Source: GWB1-38-13 sp964488535
Lineage (GTDB): Bacteria; Patescibacteriota; Microgenomatia; UBA8517
Direction: 5' to 3'
DNA length: 34,621 nucleotides
Assembly (NCBI GenBank): GCA_964488535.1
Contig: CAZAUT010000018.1
Span: 1-34,621, forward strand
Made by a program: the position numbers and the translations under genes
Shown here: positions 1 through 8,712 of the stretch, in pieces
Layout: every line of letters starts with the position of its first letter
Numbering within the stretch: position 1 is the first letter of the stretch
Notes under the pieces: model-generated
What the model was told of the DNA's origin: nothing
Database searches by the model: none
Seen by the model: the letters and a program-made list of their open reading frames with translations, nothing else

Positions 1-46
1 AAAGGTCTCGGACGAAGCCATATTCGTACAGTCCAATAAATAATTA

Positions 47-130
47 TTAATCGTTAATTATTGATTATTTATGAACTTTTTATATTAATAATCAAGCATT
101 AATAATTAGGCATTAATAGTTAATCATTCC
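47..130. repeat. Degenerate 7-bp repeat tract upstream of first gene
   Basis: The leader before the first gene can be cut into 7-mers such as TAATTAT, TAATCGT, TAATTAT, TGATTAT, and later CATTAAT, AATTAGG, CATTAAT. The unit drifts but the 7-bp spacing holds, matching tracts elsewhere in the window. Positions 1-46 show short open stretches that end in stops near 39-48; these may be the tail of an upstream gene, but I cannot choose the frame. I see no convincing promoter before the ATG at 132. Confidence 0.6.
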
Positions 131-131
131 A

Positions 132-947
132 ATGTGTAGCATTTCAATCCTAATCCCAAGTTTTAATACGAAGAAAGCAACTACCAAATGCATTGAGTCT
201 TGTTTGAACGATGAATCGTCTGCAGAACGGGAAATTATTATTGTTGATAACGCATCAAACGATGGAACTTTTGAGTTACTTAAAAAGAAATACAAAGAGT
301 ATAAAAACGTGATCTTAATAAAAAATGATAAAAATCTTGGTTTTTCCAAAGCCGTAAATCAGGGTTTTGAAAGATCAAGCGGAAAATACAAATATCTTTT
401 AAATTCGGATACGGCCATTACTGACGGAACGCTTGATAGGTTGATTAAGTTGGTGGAAAGCGATGAAGGTATCGGAATAATCGGAACAAGATTAATTCTT
501 CCTGACGGATCAACCCAAAAATCGTGCTTTAATTTTCCAACTATTTGCAATGCCATTAGGGAGTTTTGGTTTGGTCAAAAAGAAAAATATTCCCCTTTTT
601 ACAAAGATAAACTTACCATTGTTGATGCCGTTGTCGGTGCTTCGTTTTTTATAACTCCGTGTGCCTATGAAAAGATAAGGAATTTTGACGAGCGGTATTT
701 TATGTATTATGAAGATATCGATTACTGTCGACGAGTTAAAAAGGCGGGTATGAAGGTAATTTACACCCCTGAGATTATAGTCTTTCATCACCACGGACTT
801 AGTGGAAAAGGATTAACAAGAAACAGTAACCAATGGAGACGCCTCGTTCCTTCAAGTAAGATATATAATGGAACAGCAAAACATTATATACTTGCCTTAA
901 TTTTATGGTCTGGGCAGAAATTTAAAAAAATTACAAAAAATGATTAA
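132..947 (+). CDS. GT2 family glycosyltransferase, rhamnosyltransferase-like
   Basis: This 271-residue protein has the GT-A fold pattern of GT2 enzymes. The N-terminal strand SILIPSFN (about 4-11) is followed by the nucleotide-binding segment IVDNASNDGT (37-46). NSDT (91-94) stands where the metal-binding DxD motif sits, and an Asp pair region YYEDID (192-197) supplies the likely catalytic base. Family members related to WbbL transfer a sugar, often rhamnose, from an NDP-sugar to a lipid-linked acceptor on the inner face of the membrane. The C-terminus is amphipathic and may touch the membrane. Its end overlaps the next gene by 8 bases, which suggests co-transcription. The donor sugar cannot be told from sequence. 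Confidence 0.88.
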   Translation: MCSISILIPSFNTKKATTKCIESCLNDESSAEREIIIVDNASNDGTFELLKKKYKEYKNVILIKNDKNLGFSKAVNQGFERSSGKYKYLLNSDTAITDGTLDRLIKLVESDEGIGIIGTRLILPDGSTQKSCFNFPTICNAIREFWFGQKEKYSPFYKDKLTIVDAVVGASFFITPCAYEKIRNFDERYFMYYEDIDYCRRVKKAGMKVIYTPEIIVFHHHGLSGKGLTRNSNQWRRLVPSSKIYNGTAKHYILALILWSGQKFKKITKND

Positions 948-2697
948 AAAGCGAATTGTTCATTATTCATTATTCATAATACTAATTGTTGCAACTTTCC
1001 TGCGCCTTTGGAAGATTAGCGAAGTGCCGGTTTCCCTTTTTGGAGATGAACTCGACGTTGGTTACCAGGCGTATTCGATAATAAAAACCGGTCGTGATTA
1101 TAACGGCAATTTTTTACCTCTTCATTTTCATTCGATTGCTGAATGGAGAACGCCATTATATTTGTATAGTTGCGTGCCTACTGTAGCAATTTTTGGTATT
1201 TCTCCTTTAGGAGTACGACTCCCTGCTGCTATTTTTGGTATTTTGGGGGTTTTGGGAATGTACCTTATGGTGTCGGAAATGGTTAATGGTCAATGGTTAA
1301 TGGTTAATAAAAAACAAAAATTAATAATTAATAATCAATCATTGGCCATTATTTCCGCCGCTTTACTCGCGATTTCTCCTTGGCATATCCAATACAGCCG
1401 AGCAGGATTTGAAGTGACTCAGATGTTGGCCTTTTTGCTTTTTGGTATCTATTTCTTTTTTAGATCGCTTCGTAGTGACGGAAAACATCTTTGGCTTTCG
1501 GTTATGTTTTTTATTTTAACTCCATGGGTTTACAGCACTGCAAAATTCTTTACCCCGTTTTTTATGACCGCACTATTTATCATCTTTAAAAAAGAAATAT
1601 TCTCCTTAAGAAAAAAGGAAATACTAAAATCGGTTTTTATAGGATCTGTTTTGGGATTGCCGTTAATTTATAGCACTCTTTTCGGGGGAGGCAGTCAGAG
1701 ATTTGGGTACATCAGTGTTTTTACGGATCCGTCCATGGAGGGAGATGTTGGTTTTGCCAGACTTAACGATGCTGCAGTTGAAGGCGTTGATAGGAATATA
1801 TTTCAAAAAATATCCTCAAGAGTGATTCACAATAAATATCTTTTTTGGGGTGATAAAATTGCCGATAATTACTTTTCGGCTTTTTCTACAAACTTTCTAT
1901 TTAATATGGGAGACCTGAACCGGCGCCATAATATTGAAGGAATGGGGGAACTTTACAAAGCGGATGTTATTCCCCTGGTGCTCGGAATAATTTTATTTTT
2001 TGCGTTTTATAAAAATACTAAAATCAAACTTGTTTTGTTAACGTGGATATTGTTGGGGGCATTGCCTTCTTCAATAACCCGCGATGGCGGAAATCATGCC
2101 ACACGTTTGATTTTGATTCTTCCACCTATTATTTTTTTAATAGCATACGGAGTGGTTACCGGATATAACGCATTACCTAGGATTTACCGCAACCTACTGC
2201 TTATTGTTTATTGTTTAGTGTTTAGTGTTTGTTTCTATTTCTATCAGCACAACTACTGGATCCACAACCCTTGGTACTCCGAGCGTTGGTGGCACGCGGG
2301 ATTTAAAGAAACAATACGCTATTTAAAAGATAACGAAAATGATTATGAAAAAATAATATTTTCAAATGCAAACGAACCGCCATGGATTTTTTTCGCAGGA
2401 TGGTATCAATACCCCCCGGATGAGTGGCAAAAGGGAATGAAAGACGCAGAAATTAAAGGTTTTTCACCTCTTAAAAATATTGGTAAATATTATTTTGGCC
2501 AAATGGAACAAATCGGAATTTACGACCTTTATCGATATCTTCCGGATAATTGTATATATGTTGCCTCCGAAAGAGAGGTTAATATCAATCTGATACGCGA
2601 ACCTTCAAGGGTCCCTCCCGGGTTGGTACTGATAAAATCAACGGCATATCCTTCCGGCGAACCTGCTTTTTATATATTTAAAAAAGCTTCCCAATAA
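940..2697 (+). CDS. GT-C membrane glycosyltransferase (GT39/ArnT-like), paralogue 1
   Basis: A 585-residue multi-pass membrane protein with the shape of PMT/ArnT enzymes: an N-terminal membrane helix, then an extracytoplasmic loop carrying the acidic pair D36-E37 followed by GYQAY, many helices, and a soluble C-terminal tail. Enzymes of this superfamily use polyprenyl-phosphate sugars outside the cytoplasmic membrane. The motif AISPWHIQYSRAGFE (about 144-158) is shared with the paralogues starting at 5286, 10362, 12218 and 14038. Three 7-bp repeat tracts lie inside the gene: in the first helix, in a loop near residues 115-135, and in a late helix. It overlaps its upstream neighbour, and its TAA stop shares one base with the next ATG. 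The acceptor is unknown. Confidence 0.85.
   Translation: MIKKRIVHYSLFIILIVATFLRLWKISEVPVSLFGDELDVGYQAYSIIKTGRDYNGNFLPLHFHSIAEWRTPLYLYSCVPTVAIFGISPLGVRLPAAIFGILGVLGMYLMVSEMVNGQWLMVNKKQKLIINNQSLAIISAALLAISPWHIQYSRAGFEVTQMLAFLLFGIYFFFRSLRSDGKHLWLSVMFFILTPWVYSTAKFFTPFFMTALFIIFKKEIFSLRKKEILKSVFIGSVLGLPLIYSTLFGGGSQRFGYISVFTDPSMEGDVGFARLNDAAVEGVDRNIFQKISSRVIHNKYLFWGDKIADNYFSAFSTNFLFNMGDLNRRHNIEGMGELYKADVIPLVLGIILFFAFYKNTKIKLVLLTWILLGALPSSITRDGGNHATRLILILPPIIFLIAYGVVTGYNALPRIYRNLLLIVYCLVFSVCFYFYQHNYWIHNPWYSERWWHAGFKETIRYLKDNENDYEKIIFSNANEPPWIFFAGWYQYPPDEWQKGMKDAEIKGFSPLKNIGKYYFGQMEQIGIYDLYRYLPDNCIYVASEREVNINLIREPSRVPPGLVLIKSTAYPSGEPAFYIFKKASQ
959..986 (+). repeat. Heptad tract in first membrane helix (TTCATTA-type)
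   Basis: Four 7-mers run here: TTCATTA twice, then TTCATAA and TACTAAT. They encode the helix segment HYSLFII. A nearly identical tract sits at the same place in the paralogue starting at 12218, while other paralogues use unrelated DNA there. Confidence 0.7.
1280..1342 (+). repeat. Nine-unit heptad tract inside GT-C coding loop
   Basis: Exactly nine 7-mers, 63 bases: TGGTTAA, TGGTCAA, TGGTTAA, TGGTTAA, TAAAAAA, CAAAAAT, TAATAAT, TAATAAT, CAATCAT. They encode a polar stretch between two membrane helices, about residues 114-135. The paralogue at 14038 has only a short loop here, so the tract reads as an insertion. Confidence 0.75.
2200..2234 (+). repeat. Heptad tract in late membrane helix (TTTATTG/TTTAGTG)
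   Basis: Five 7-mers: CTTATTG, TTTATTG, TTTAGTG, TTTAGTG, TTTGTTT. They encode the helix segment LIVYCLVFSVC. The unit is close to the reverse complement of the ACAATAA array at 13958-13992; on this strand it is open and hydrophobic. Confidence 0.7.
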
Positions 2698-3929
2698 TGA
2701 AAAAAATCGTCATATCTGCTCTTCTTATAAGAATAATATTGTCTTTTTTTGTACATCACCCGGACACCTTGGATTTTTTAGGATGGAGCAAGGATATCAG
2801 GAAGAACGGACTTCCGGGAATATACTTTCGTGATGTTGATGATGCCGGACCAGCAAATTATCCTCCGGTGTATTATATTTATCTTGCTTTGAATAATTTT
2901 GTTTACGATGAAGCAAAAAGTATTCTTTGGACTGTTAACAATAAATTCAGCGTCTTTCCTTCCAACCTATATTTATTTTTTGAGTCGGATTTCGGTAAAA
3001 TTTGGTTCAATAAATTAACACCCATTACATTCGATTTGGGCACAGGATATCTTATATTTAGGATTATTAAAGAATATAATAATTCACAAATCGGTTTACG
3101 ATGGATGGCTTTTTATCTGTTTACTCCGCCCTCGTGGTACATTTCCTCACTTTGGGGTCAGACAGACAGTATTTATATATTTTTGCTTTTATTGTCTTTG
3201 TATTTTCTTATAAATTCTAAAAATAATTTATCTCTAACTAGTATTACCCTGTCTTTACTGATTAAACCAACTGCTGTTTTCATATTGCCCGTATATATTT
3301 TGTATCTTTTTAAGAAAGAAAAGATTGGTAATTTATGGCCGGGACTGACTTTGTCGGTAACGGCCGTTGTTTTATCTGCGGGATATTTCCTAGGGAATAT
3401 CAACATACTAAAAATTGCCGGATTTTATCTAAAATACGTGAGGGAGATTTCGGGATATATAAGCTCAAATGCGTTTAATTTTTGGGGGATGATATATGGT
3501 TTTGGACCCCATCCGGATTCGATAAAATTGTTTGGAATCGGTTTATTTAATTGGGGAGCAGGGTTGTATTTTTTAATACTTCTTTACCTATACTGGAAAA
3601 AACAAAGTTATCTTAATAACAAAAATCTTTTTTATGTTATTTTCCTGGCAAGTTATGCATCATTTATATTACTTACACGCATGCACGAAAGATATTTCTA
3701 TCTAACCTATACATTTTTTATTATTATTACTGCCTTTTATCCAAGATTGAAAAAGTATTTATATATTGCCGGAGGTATATTTGTTTTGAACCTTTACCAC
3801 TACTGGTGGTATCCTTATTCTCAGATTATGAAAACGATATTCTCACTGACCGTTGTTGAAGCATTGTTGTGTGCAGCAAACATAATTATATTTCTAAGAA
3901 TATTCAATGCACAAGCCAAAATTAATTAA
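2697..3929 (+). CDS. Gpi18-like GT-C mannosyltransferase (COG5542 type), copy 1
   Basis: A 410-residue membrane protein of about ten helices. Marks of the Gpi18-related group are an acidic first extracytoplasmic loop (HPDTLDF near 21-27), a YPPVYYIY loop, the helix start SLWGQTDS, and the late loop motif TRMHERYFY. It has no long soluble tail, unlike the ArnT-like paralogues. Members are thought to add mannose or similar sugars from polyprenyl-phosphate donors outside the membrane. Its ATG overlaps the preceding TAA by one base and its end overlaps the next gene by 23 bases. The next gene has the same motifs, so the pair looks like an old tandem duplication. Sugar and acceptor are not predictable. 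Confidence 0.78.
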   Translation: MKKIVISALLIRIILSFFVHHPDTLDFLGWSKDIRKNGLPGIYFRDVDDAGPANYPPVYYIYLALNNFVYDEAKSILWTVNNKFSVFPSNLYLFFESDFGKIWFNKLTPITFDLGTGYLIFRIIKEYNNSQIGLRWMAFYLFTPPSWYISSLWGQTDSIYIFLLLLSLYFLINSKNNLSLTSITLSLLIKPTAVFILPVYILYLFKKEKIGNLWPGLTLSVTAVVLSAGYFLGNINILKIAGFYLKYVREISGYISSNAFNFWGMIYGFGPHPDSIKLFGIGLFNWGAGLYFLILLYLYWKKQSYLNNKNLFYVIFLASYASFILLTRMHERYFYLTYTFFIIITAFYPRLKKYLYIAGGIFVLNLYHYWWYPYSQIMKTIFSLTVVEALLCAANIIIFLRIFNAQAKIN

Positions 3930-5247
3930 GGATAAATTTATACCAAAAAATATTCTGCAATCTCGAAAAATAAGATTGTCGGTAATAATTTTAATACTGT
4001 TATTTTCTCTCACGATAAGATTATCGGTGGTATTTTGGGGGTACCATGGTGATCTGAATAATAATATTTCGTGGGGAAAGTCTGCTTACGAAAAAGGACT
4101 GAACAATTTTTATACTTTGTCCGACTCATCCCGGTGGGAATATTCTGCACCAAATCAGCCTCCCTTAACGATATTAATGTTTTTTATGCTGAGATATTTA
4201 TGGACTCATACGGGTATTATAATTAATTATTTGAATGATAATATTCCGATTTTTCCGTCGGGATTGGTGTGGTTTTGGGAAGATAAGGGAATGATTCTTT
4301 TTGTCAAGCTTCCTTCGATTATTGCAGACTTATTGATTGGAATAATTCTTTACAGGTTAACATTTATAACAACAAAGAACATAAAAAAGTCCTTAGCTGT
4401 ATTTTTAATCTGGCTTTTAAATCCTATTGTTTGGTACAACTCTTCTGTTTGGGGCCAAACCGACTCGATTGTTAATTTATTGGGGTTATTGGCTGTGGTT
4501 TACTTGTTAAGGAAAAATATTTCAGGTTTTGTTTCCTTTTTTACGTTATCGGTTTTATTTAAAGGTTCGCTTCTGATTTTCGGGCCTTTGTGTATTTACA
4601 TTCTTATAAAACAAGCACATTCGTTTAAAAAATGGATAACGGCCTTTTTTATTGCTTTGATATTAACTATCTCAGTGTCTATTTGGTTTTATCCCAGAGT
4701 GGATTTACCGGTTTGGATAATAGATCTTTATCGAAAACGCATCATGCCCGGTGAAATTGACTACGTTTCAGCGAATGCATTTAACCTATGGAATATTATC
4801 GGCTCCGAAACCATACGTGATAATATAACAATATATACCATTTCTGCCAGAACGATTGGATTTATACTATTCGGTATTGTCTACATAATGGTAATAAAAC
4901 ACCTTTTCTCCAATAAGAAAAACGGTCAGAAAGAAACTATATCCTCATTATCTCTTATTGCTTTGGCAGCATTTTTGTTATTGACCAGAGTACATGAGAG
5001 ATATCTTTACCCCTTTTTCCCCTACGCAACTTTTATGCTGGCTTTCCGACCGTATATCGTTATACCTTATATATTGCTCTCATTAATTCATTTACTGAAT
5101 TTATACAATTTATTTTGGGTTCCCCCAATCCCTTCAATCGAAAGTATCTTGAAAATAAGCGATTTCAGAAAAATATTGTCATTACTCTGTCTGTTGACAT
5201 TATTTTATTTGCTGACAATGACGTTTCGTCAAAAGAGTCAAAGATAA
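3907..5247 (+). CDS. Gpi18-like GT-C mannosyltransferase (COG5542 type), copy 2
   Basis: A 446-residue multi-pass membrane protein, paralogous to the gene just upstream. It shares the acidic loop after helix one (GYHGDL, D49), a QPPLTILM loop, SVWGQTDSI and the late TRVHERYLY motif. It has a longer basic N-terminus before the first helix, about residues 1-22. The start overlaps the upstream gene by 23 bases, so the two are probably translated from one message. A probable -10 box follows its stop, which suggests that this run ends here or is joined by an internal promoter. The function is inferred from family: transfer of a hexose from a polyprenyl-phosphate donor at the outer face. Confidence 0.77.
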   Translation: MHKPKLIKDKFIPKNILQSRKIRLSVIILILLFSLTIRLSVVFWGYHGDLNNNISWGKSAYEKGLNNFYTLSDSSRWEYSAPNQPPLTILMFFMLRYLWTHTGIIINYLNDNIPIFPSGLVWFWEDKGMILFVKLPSIIADLLIGIILYRLTFITTKNIKKSLAVFLIWLLNPIVWYNSSVWGQTDSIVNLLGLLAVVYLLRKNISGFVSFFTLSVLFKGSLLIFGPLCIYILIKQAHSFKKWITAFFIALILTISVSIWFYPRVDLPVWIIDLYRKRIMPGEIDYVSANAFNLWNIIGSETIRDNITIYTISARTIGFILFGIVYIMVIKHLFSNKKNGQKETISSLSLIALAAFLLLTRVHERYLYPFFPYATFMLAFRPYIVIPYILLSLIHLLNLYNLFWVPPIPSIESILKISDFRKILSLLCLLTLFYLLTMTFRQKSQR

Positions 5248-5272
5248 AGTGCAAATAACTTCGGTGTAAGTA

Positions 5273-5278
5273 TATAAT
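5273..5278 (+). promoter_or_regulatory. Probable -10 box (TATAAT), leaderless start
   Basis: A perfect TATAAT lies in the 38-base gap before the gene at 5286. Only 7 bases separate it from the ATG, so transcription would begin at or next to the start codon. No Shine-Dalgarno sequence and no clear -35 box are visible. Confidence 0.5.
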
Positions 5279-5285
5279 TAAGCAA

Positions 5286-6983
5286 ATGAAGCGTATTTTG
5301 CTTGTTGCAGTACTTTTAATAGGATTTTTATTTAGATTTTGGCAAATTGACCAAATACCTGTAGGTTTTACCCCTGACGAAGCTTCCTTCGGTTATGATG
5401 CCTATTCGATTTTGAAAACTGGTAATGACCAGTGGGGAAAGAGTTTTCCTTTGGTTTTTGAATCTTTTGGTGATTACAAATCTCCTTTATATACGTATTT
5501 AACCATTCCATCCGTAGCACTATTAGGGTTGAATAAATTTTCAGTACGCTTACCCAATGCATTACTGGGAACGGCAGCTATATTTGTTGTTTATTTACTT
5601 GTTAATGAGTTTTTATCTGTAATTATTAAAGATAGACTGACTGTGATTACGAATAAATCGGTAGACCACAACTATTTGTTGGCAATTTTTTCTGCTTTTA
5701 TACTGGCGGTCTCACCTTGGCACGTTATGATGTCCCGCGGTGCATTTGAAGCCAACCTGACAACATTTTTTTTACCCCTATCTCTGTTGTGTTTTTTTAA
5801 AGGACTCAAAAATTCAAAATACCTTCTATTTTCCGTATTGTTTGCATCCTTAAATATGTTTACATATCACTCGGCAAAGTTTATTACACCAGTCGTTTTT
5901 ACTGCAGTATTTGTCATGTTTTGGAAAGATATTCCTAAAAAAGATAAAAATACTTTATTCTCAATTCTTATCGGTACTGTGTTTTTTTTGATCTTTGTTT
6001 TTTCTCTCATTAACGGTTCGTCTACAAGAATAAAAAGTGTAAGTATTTTTAACCGTTCTCTTTTGGAAGCGTCGGACGAAAGAATCAAGGCTATTAAATC
6101 CGGAATGGACCCTGTAATTGCCAGAATTATTTACAACAAGTACCAAGCGGGAGTAAGACATTTTACAGTAAATTTGCTTTCGTATTATTCTCCCCAATTT
6201 TACTTTACTCAAGGCCCGGGAGAAGGAACATACGGCATGATTCCCGGCCGTGGAGTCTTGTACTGGATAGAAATTGTTTTTCTAATTTCTTTTATAAAAC
6301 TTTTTCTTGAAAAACGAAAGAATAAATATTTGTGGCTTTTGGTGGTTTGGTATTTTGCGTCTGCGATTCCTGCTGCTCTCTCAATTGGTCCGGGGTATGC
6401 AGCCAACAGGTCTGAAAGCATGATACCCGCAATTCACATGATGATGGCGCTGGGAGCATATAATATTTTTTTAAAAATTAATGATATTAAGATAAGGAAA
6501 ATATTAATTTTGTTCACAGGTATGTTCTATTTGGTTTTTATAATGTATTTTTCTCTCGAGTATTTTCTCCTTTCGCCTATAAAAAGTGCCAGGCCGATGC
6601 TTTGGGGAAGTTTAATAAGCGCGGAATATCTCGCTCGAAATTACACTGGTAAAAATATACTTGTCAGCAAATCTTTGTCGGAGCCGCACATATATGCTGC
6701 CTTTACTTCTGAATACGACCCTGCTTCTTATCAAGTAGAAAGTAAAAACTGGAATTATAAAAAAATGGGCTTACTTTGGGTTGACCAGATGCCCGAATAT
6801 AAATTAGGCAACTTTACTTTTTCCGATATTAACAGAAAAAAAATAGAGGCAGGAGATTATGATGTTGTTGTCGGTAAACCAGAGGAGTTTAATGAGGTAA
6901 TTACTCCACGTCATATTATCCACTATCCCGACAATGGTGAAGCTGTTTATATAATTGAACCCGATAATCAAACTAACAATTAA
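5286..6983 (+). CDS. GT-C membrane glycosyltransferase (GT39/ArnT-like), paralogue 2
   Basis: A 565-residue member of the Asp-Glu paralogue group. Helix one is followed by the loop TPDEASFGYDAY with D31-E32 as the likely catalytic and metal-contacting acids. SPWHVMMSRGAFEANL follows the variable loop, several helices come next, and a soluble tail of about 120 residues ends the protein. The loop that is filled by 7-bp repeats in paralogue 1 holds here a sequence only faintly periodic, perhaps an older decayed insertion (about 5615-5690). The gene is preceded by its own -10 box and followed after one base by the next start. Role by family: transfer of a sugar from a polyprenyl-phosphate donor to a surface glycan or lipid. 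Confidence 0.85.
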   Translation: MKRILLVAVLLIGFLFRFWQIDQIPVGFTPDEASFGYDAYSILKTGNDQWGKSFPLVFESFGDYKSPLYTYLTIPSVALLGLNKFSVRLPNALLGTAAIFVVYLLVNEFLSVIIKDRLTVITNKSVDHNYLLAIFSAFILAVSPWHVMMSRGAFEANLTTFFLPLSLLCFFKGLKNSKYLLFSVLFASLNMFTYHSAKFITPVVFTAVFVMFWKDIPKKDKNTLFSILIGTVFFLIFVFSLINGSSTRIKSVSIFNRSLLEASDERIKAIKSGMDPVIARIIYNKYQAGVRHFTVNLLSYYSPQFYFTQGPGEGTYGMIPGRGVLYWIEIVFLISFIKLFLEKRKNKYLWLLVVWYFASAIPAALSIGPGYAANRSESMIPAIHMMMALGAYNIFLKINDIKIRKILILFTGMFYLVFIMYFSLEYFLLSPIKSARPMLWGSLISAEYLARNYTGKNILVSKSLSEPHIYAAFTSEYDPASYQVESKNWNYKKMGLLWVDQMPEYKLGNFTFSDINRKKIEAGDYDVVVGKPEEFNEVITPRHIIHYPDNGEAVYIIEPDNQTNN

Positions 6984-6984
6984 G

Positions 6985-8712
6985 ATGAATTTTTTAAAAA
7001 GGCTCCGGTTATGTATCCGGCCAGCAGTTTTTCGTAAAAAATATGGGATAGATAAAGGTGTTTTTGCTGCCTTTATCGTCTCGTTGATTTTTTTATTACC
7101 GTTACTTAAACCGGGCTTTTATACCATGTATGACGACATGCAGGTCGTCCGTCTTTGGCAAATGGACAAATGCTTTTCGGATTTCCAGTTTCCCTGCAGG
7201 TGGGTTCCGGATTTAGGTTTGGGTTATGGGTATCCGATTTTCAACTATTATGCTCCGTTTCCTTACTACGTTATGGAGATTGTTCACCTTTTGGGTGTCT
7301 CTTTTGTTGAAAGCGTAAAAATCGGCTTCATACTTCCGGTTGTTTTTTCATCACTGTTGTTTTATTTGTTTTTAAGATTTCGTTTCAAAATATTCCCATC
7401 GTTACTCGCTCTAATACTTTTTATATTCACTCCCTACAAAGCTTCCGACCTTTTTGTTCGCGGAGCGATGGGTGAGATATGGGGTATGTTTTCGGTGTCA
7501 TATTTGCTTTTTTCAATAGAGAGATATTTTTTCAGAAATGATAAACCGGCAAGAATTAACTTAATTGTAAGTGTTTTAATTTTTATGATATCTCACAATC
7601 TGACTACCTTTATATTTTTTCCGTTTTTGGCCGGGTATATAACAATCAGACTTATCGAAAATAAGTACGGTTTTAAAAAAATTTGCGATTTTATTGCCCT
7701 CTTCGTTATTGGTATAGGATTGTCTTCCTTTTATGTTTTTCCGATGTATTTCGAAAAAAACCTGGTTCATATAAGCACAATGACCTCCGGTTATTTTGGA
7801 TACCTCCAACATTTTTTGAATTTCAAACAAATATTTATTATGATCGACTGGGGTTATGGACCTTCGATAATGGGTCCAAACGATGACGCATTTTTAGGTT
7901 ACGGGGTCGTTCATTCCGGAGTATTTACTTTGGCACTTTTGTTATTTATTATCATTTACTGCAAAAACTTATTACTTAAGAAAAGAAAAGAAAAGATCCA
8001 CCTTACAGTCTTTCTCGTGATTTCATTTATTGCTTTTAGTTTTATGGTGCACGAGAGATCAACTGTCATTTATAAACTTTTTACATCTCTGCAGATAATT
8101 CAGTTTCCCTGGCGTTTTATAATGGTCGGAACATATATAATCCCGATATTTACTGCCCATGTCTTTAACGGATTGCAAAAGAAATTTGTTTTATTTCTAT
8201 TGGGAGCAGTCGGGATTTTAATAATATTAATATACCTGCCTGTTTTCCGACCAAAAGATTGGTTTAATCTTTCCGACGTACAAAAATTAAGCGGATTGGA
8301 ATTAAAAAGGGCGCTGACTTCAAGTATTTATGATTATCTTCCTCTTTCTGCAAAAAGAGCACCTGATGATATAGCCGAAGAGAAAATATCGGTAATAAAT
8401 GGTTCTGTTGATAGCGAAGTGTTTGAAAAGGGTTCCAATTGGTACAGAATTGTTATTGACGTAAAAACAAATAATGCGCAGATTACTCTTCCTTCCTACA
8501 ATTATCCTGTATGGAAAATATATGTTGATAAAAGTGAAGTACCGGCAAAATCTTTTGGTGATTTCGGATTGGTATCTTTTGAAGTGAGTGACGGCCGGCA
8601 TGAAATTATTGCAAAACAGGGCGATACTCCATTAAAAATCTTATCCAATTGCGTATCTTTATTATTCGTTATCGTATTCATTATTTACATTTCAAATGAA
8701 AAACTTCGCTAA
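6985..8712 (+). CDS. PTPS-related integral membrane protein (PF10131-like), copy 1
   Basis: I place the start at ATG 6985, one base after the upstream stop, giving 575 residues; a TTG at 6955 would extend the protein into its neighbour without need. The protein has about ten to twelve membrane helices. The early loop YDDMQVVRLWQMDKCF, then LGYGYPIFNYYAPFPYY, is typical of the family named '6-pyruvoyl-tetrahydropterin synthase related domain; membrane protein'. Despite that name it has no pterin-enzyme features and looks like a GT-C fold glycosyltransferase. FVRGAMGEIWG and WGYGPSIMGPNDD are further family-like loops, and the C-terminal domain is soluble with a beta-rich look. Its function has not been shown for the family, so transfer of a sugar is inference. 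The following gene is a paralogue. Confidence 0.75.
   Translation: MNFLKRLRLCIRPAVFRKKYGIDKGVFAAFIVSLIFLLPLLKPGFYTMYDDMQVVRLWQMDKCFSDFQFPCRWVPDLGLGYGYPIFNYYAPFPYYVMEIVHLLGVSFVESVKIGFILPVVFSSLLFYLFLRFRFKIFPSLLALILFIFTPYKASDLFVRGAMGEIWGMFSVSYLLFSIERYFFRNDKPARINLIVSVLIFMISHNLTTFIFFPFLAGYITIRLIENKYGFKKICDFIALFVIGIGLSSFYVFPMYFEKNLVHISTMTSGYFGYLQHFLNFKQIFIMIDWGYGPSIMGPNDDAFLGYGVVHSGVFTLALLLFIIIYCKNLLLKKRKEKIHLTVFLVISFIAFSFMVHERSTVIYKLFTSLQIIQFPWRFIMVGTYIIPIFTAHVFNGLQKKFVLFLLGAVGILIILIYLPVFRPKDWFNLSDVQKLSGLELKRALTSSIYDYLPLSAKRAPDDIAEEKISVINGSVDSEVFEKGSNWYRIVIDVKTNNAQITLPSYNYPVWKIYVDKSEVPAKSFGDFGLVSFEVSDGRHEIIAKQGDTPLKILSNCVSLLFVIVFIIYISNEKLR

Noticed and set aside
1..46. 3' end of an upstream gene at the left edge
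   Set aside because: More than one frame is open for 12-15 codons and none gives a recognisable sequence, so it cannot be called.
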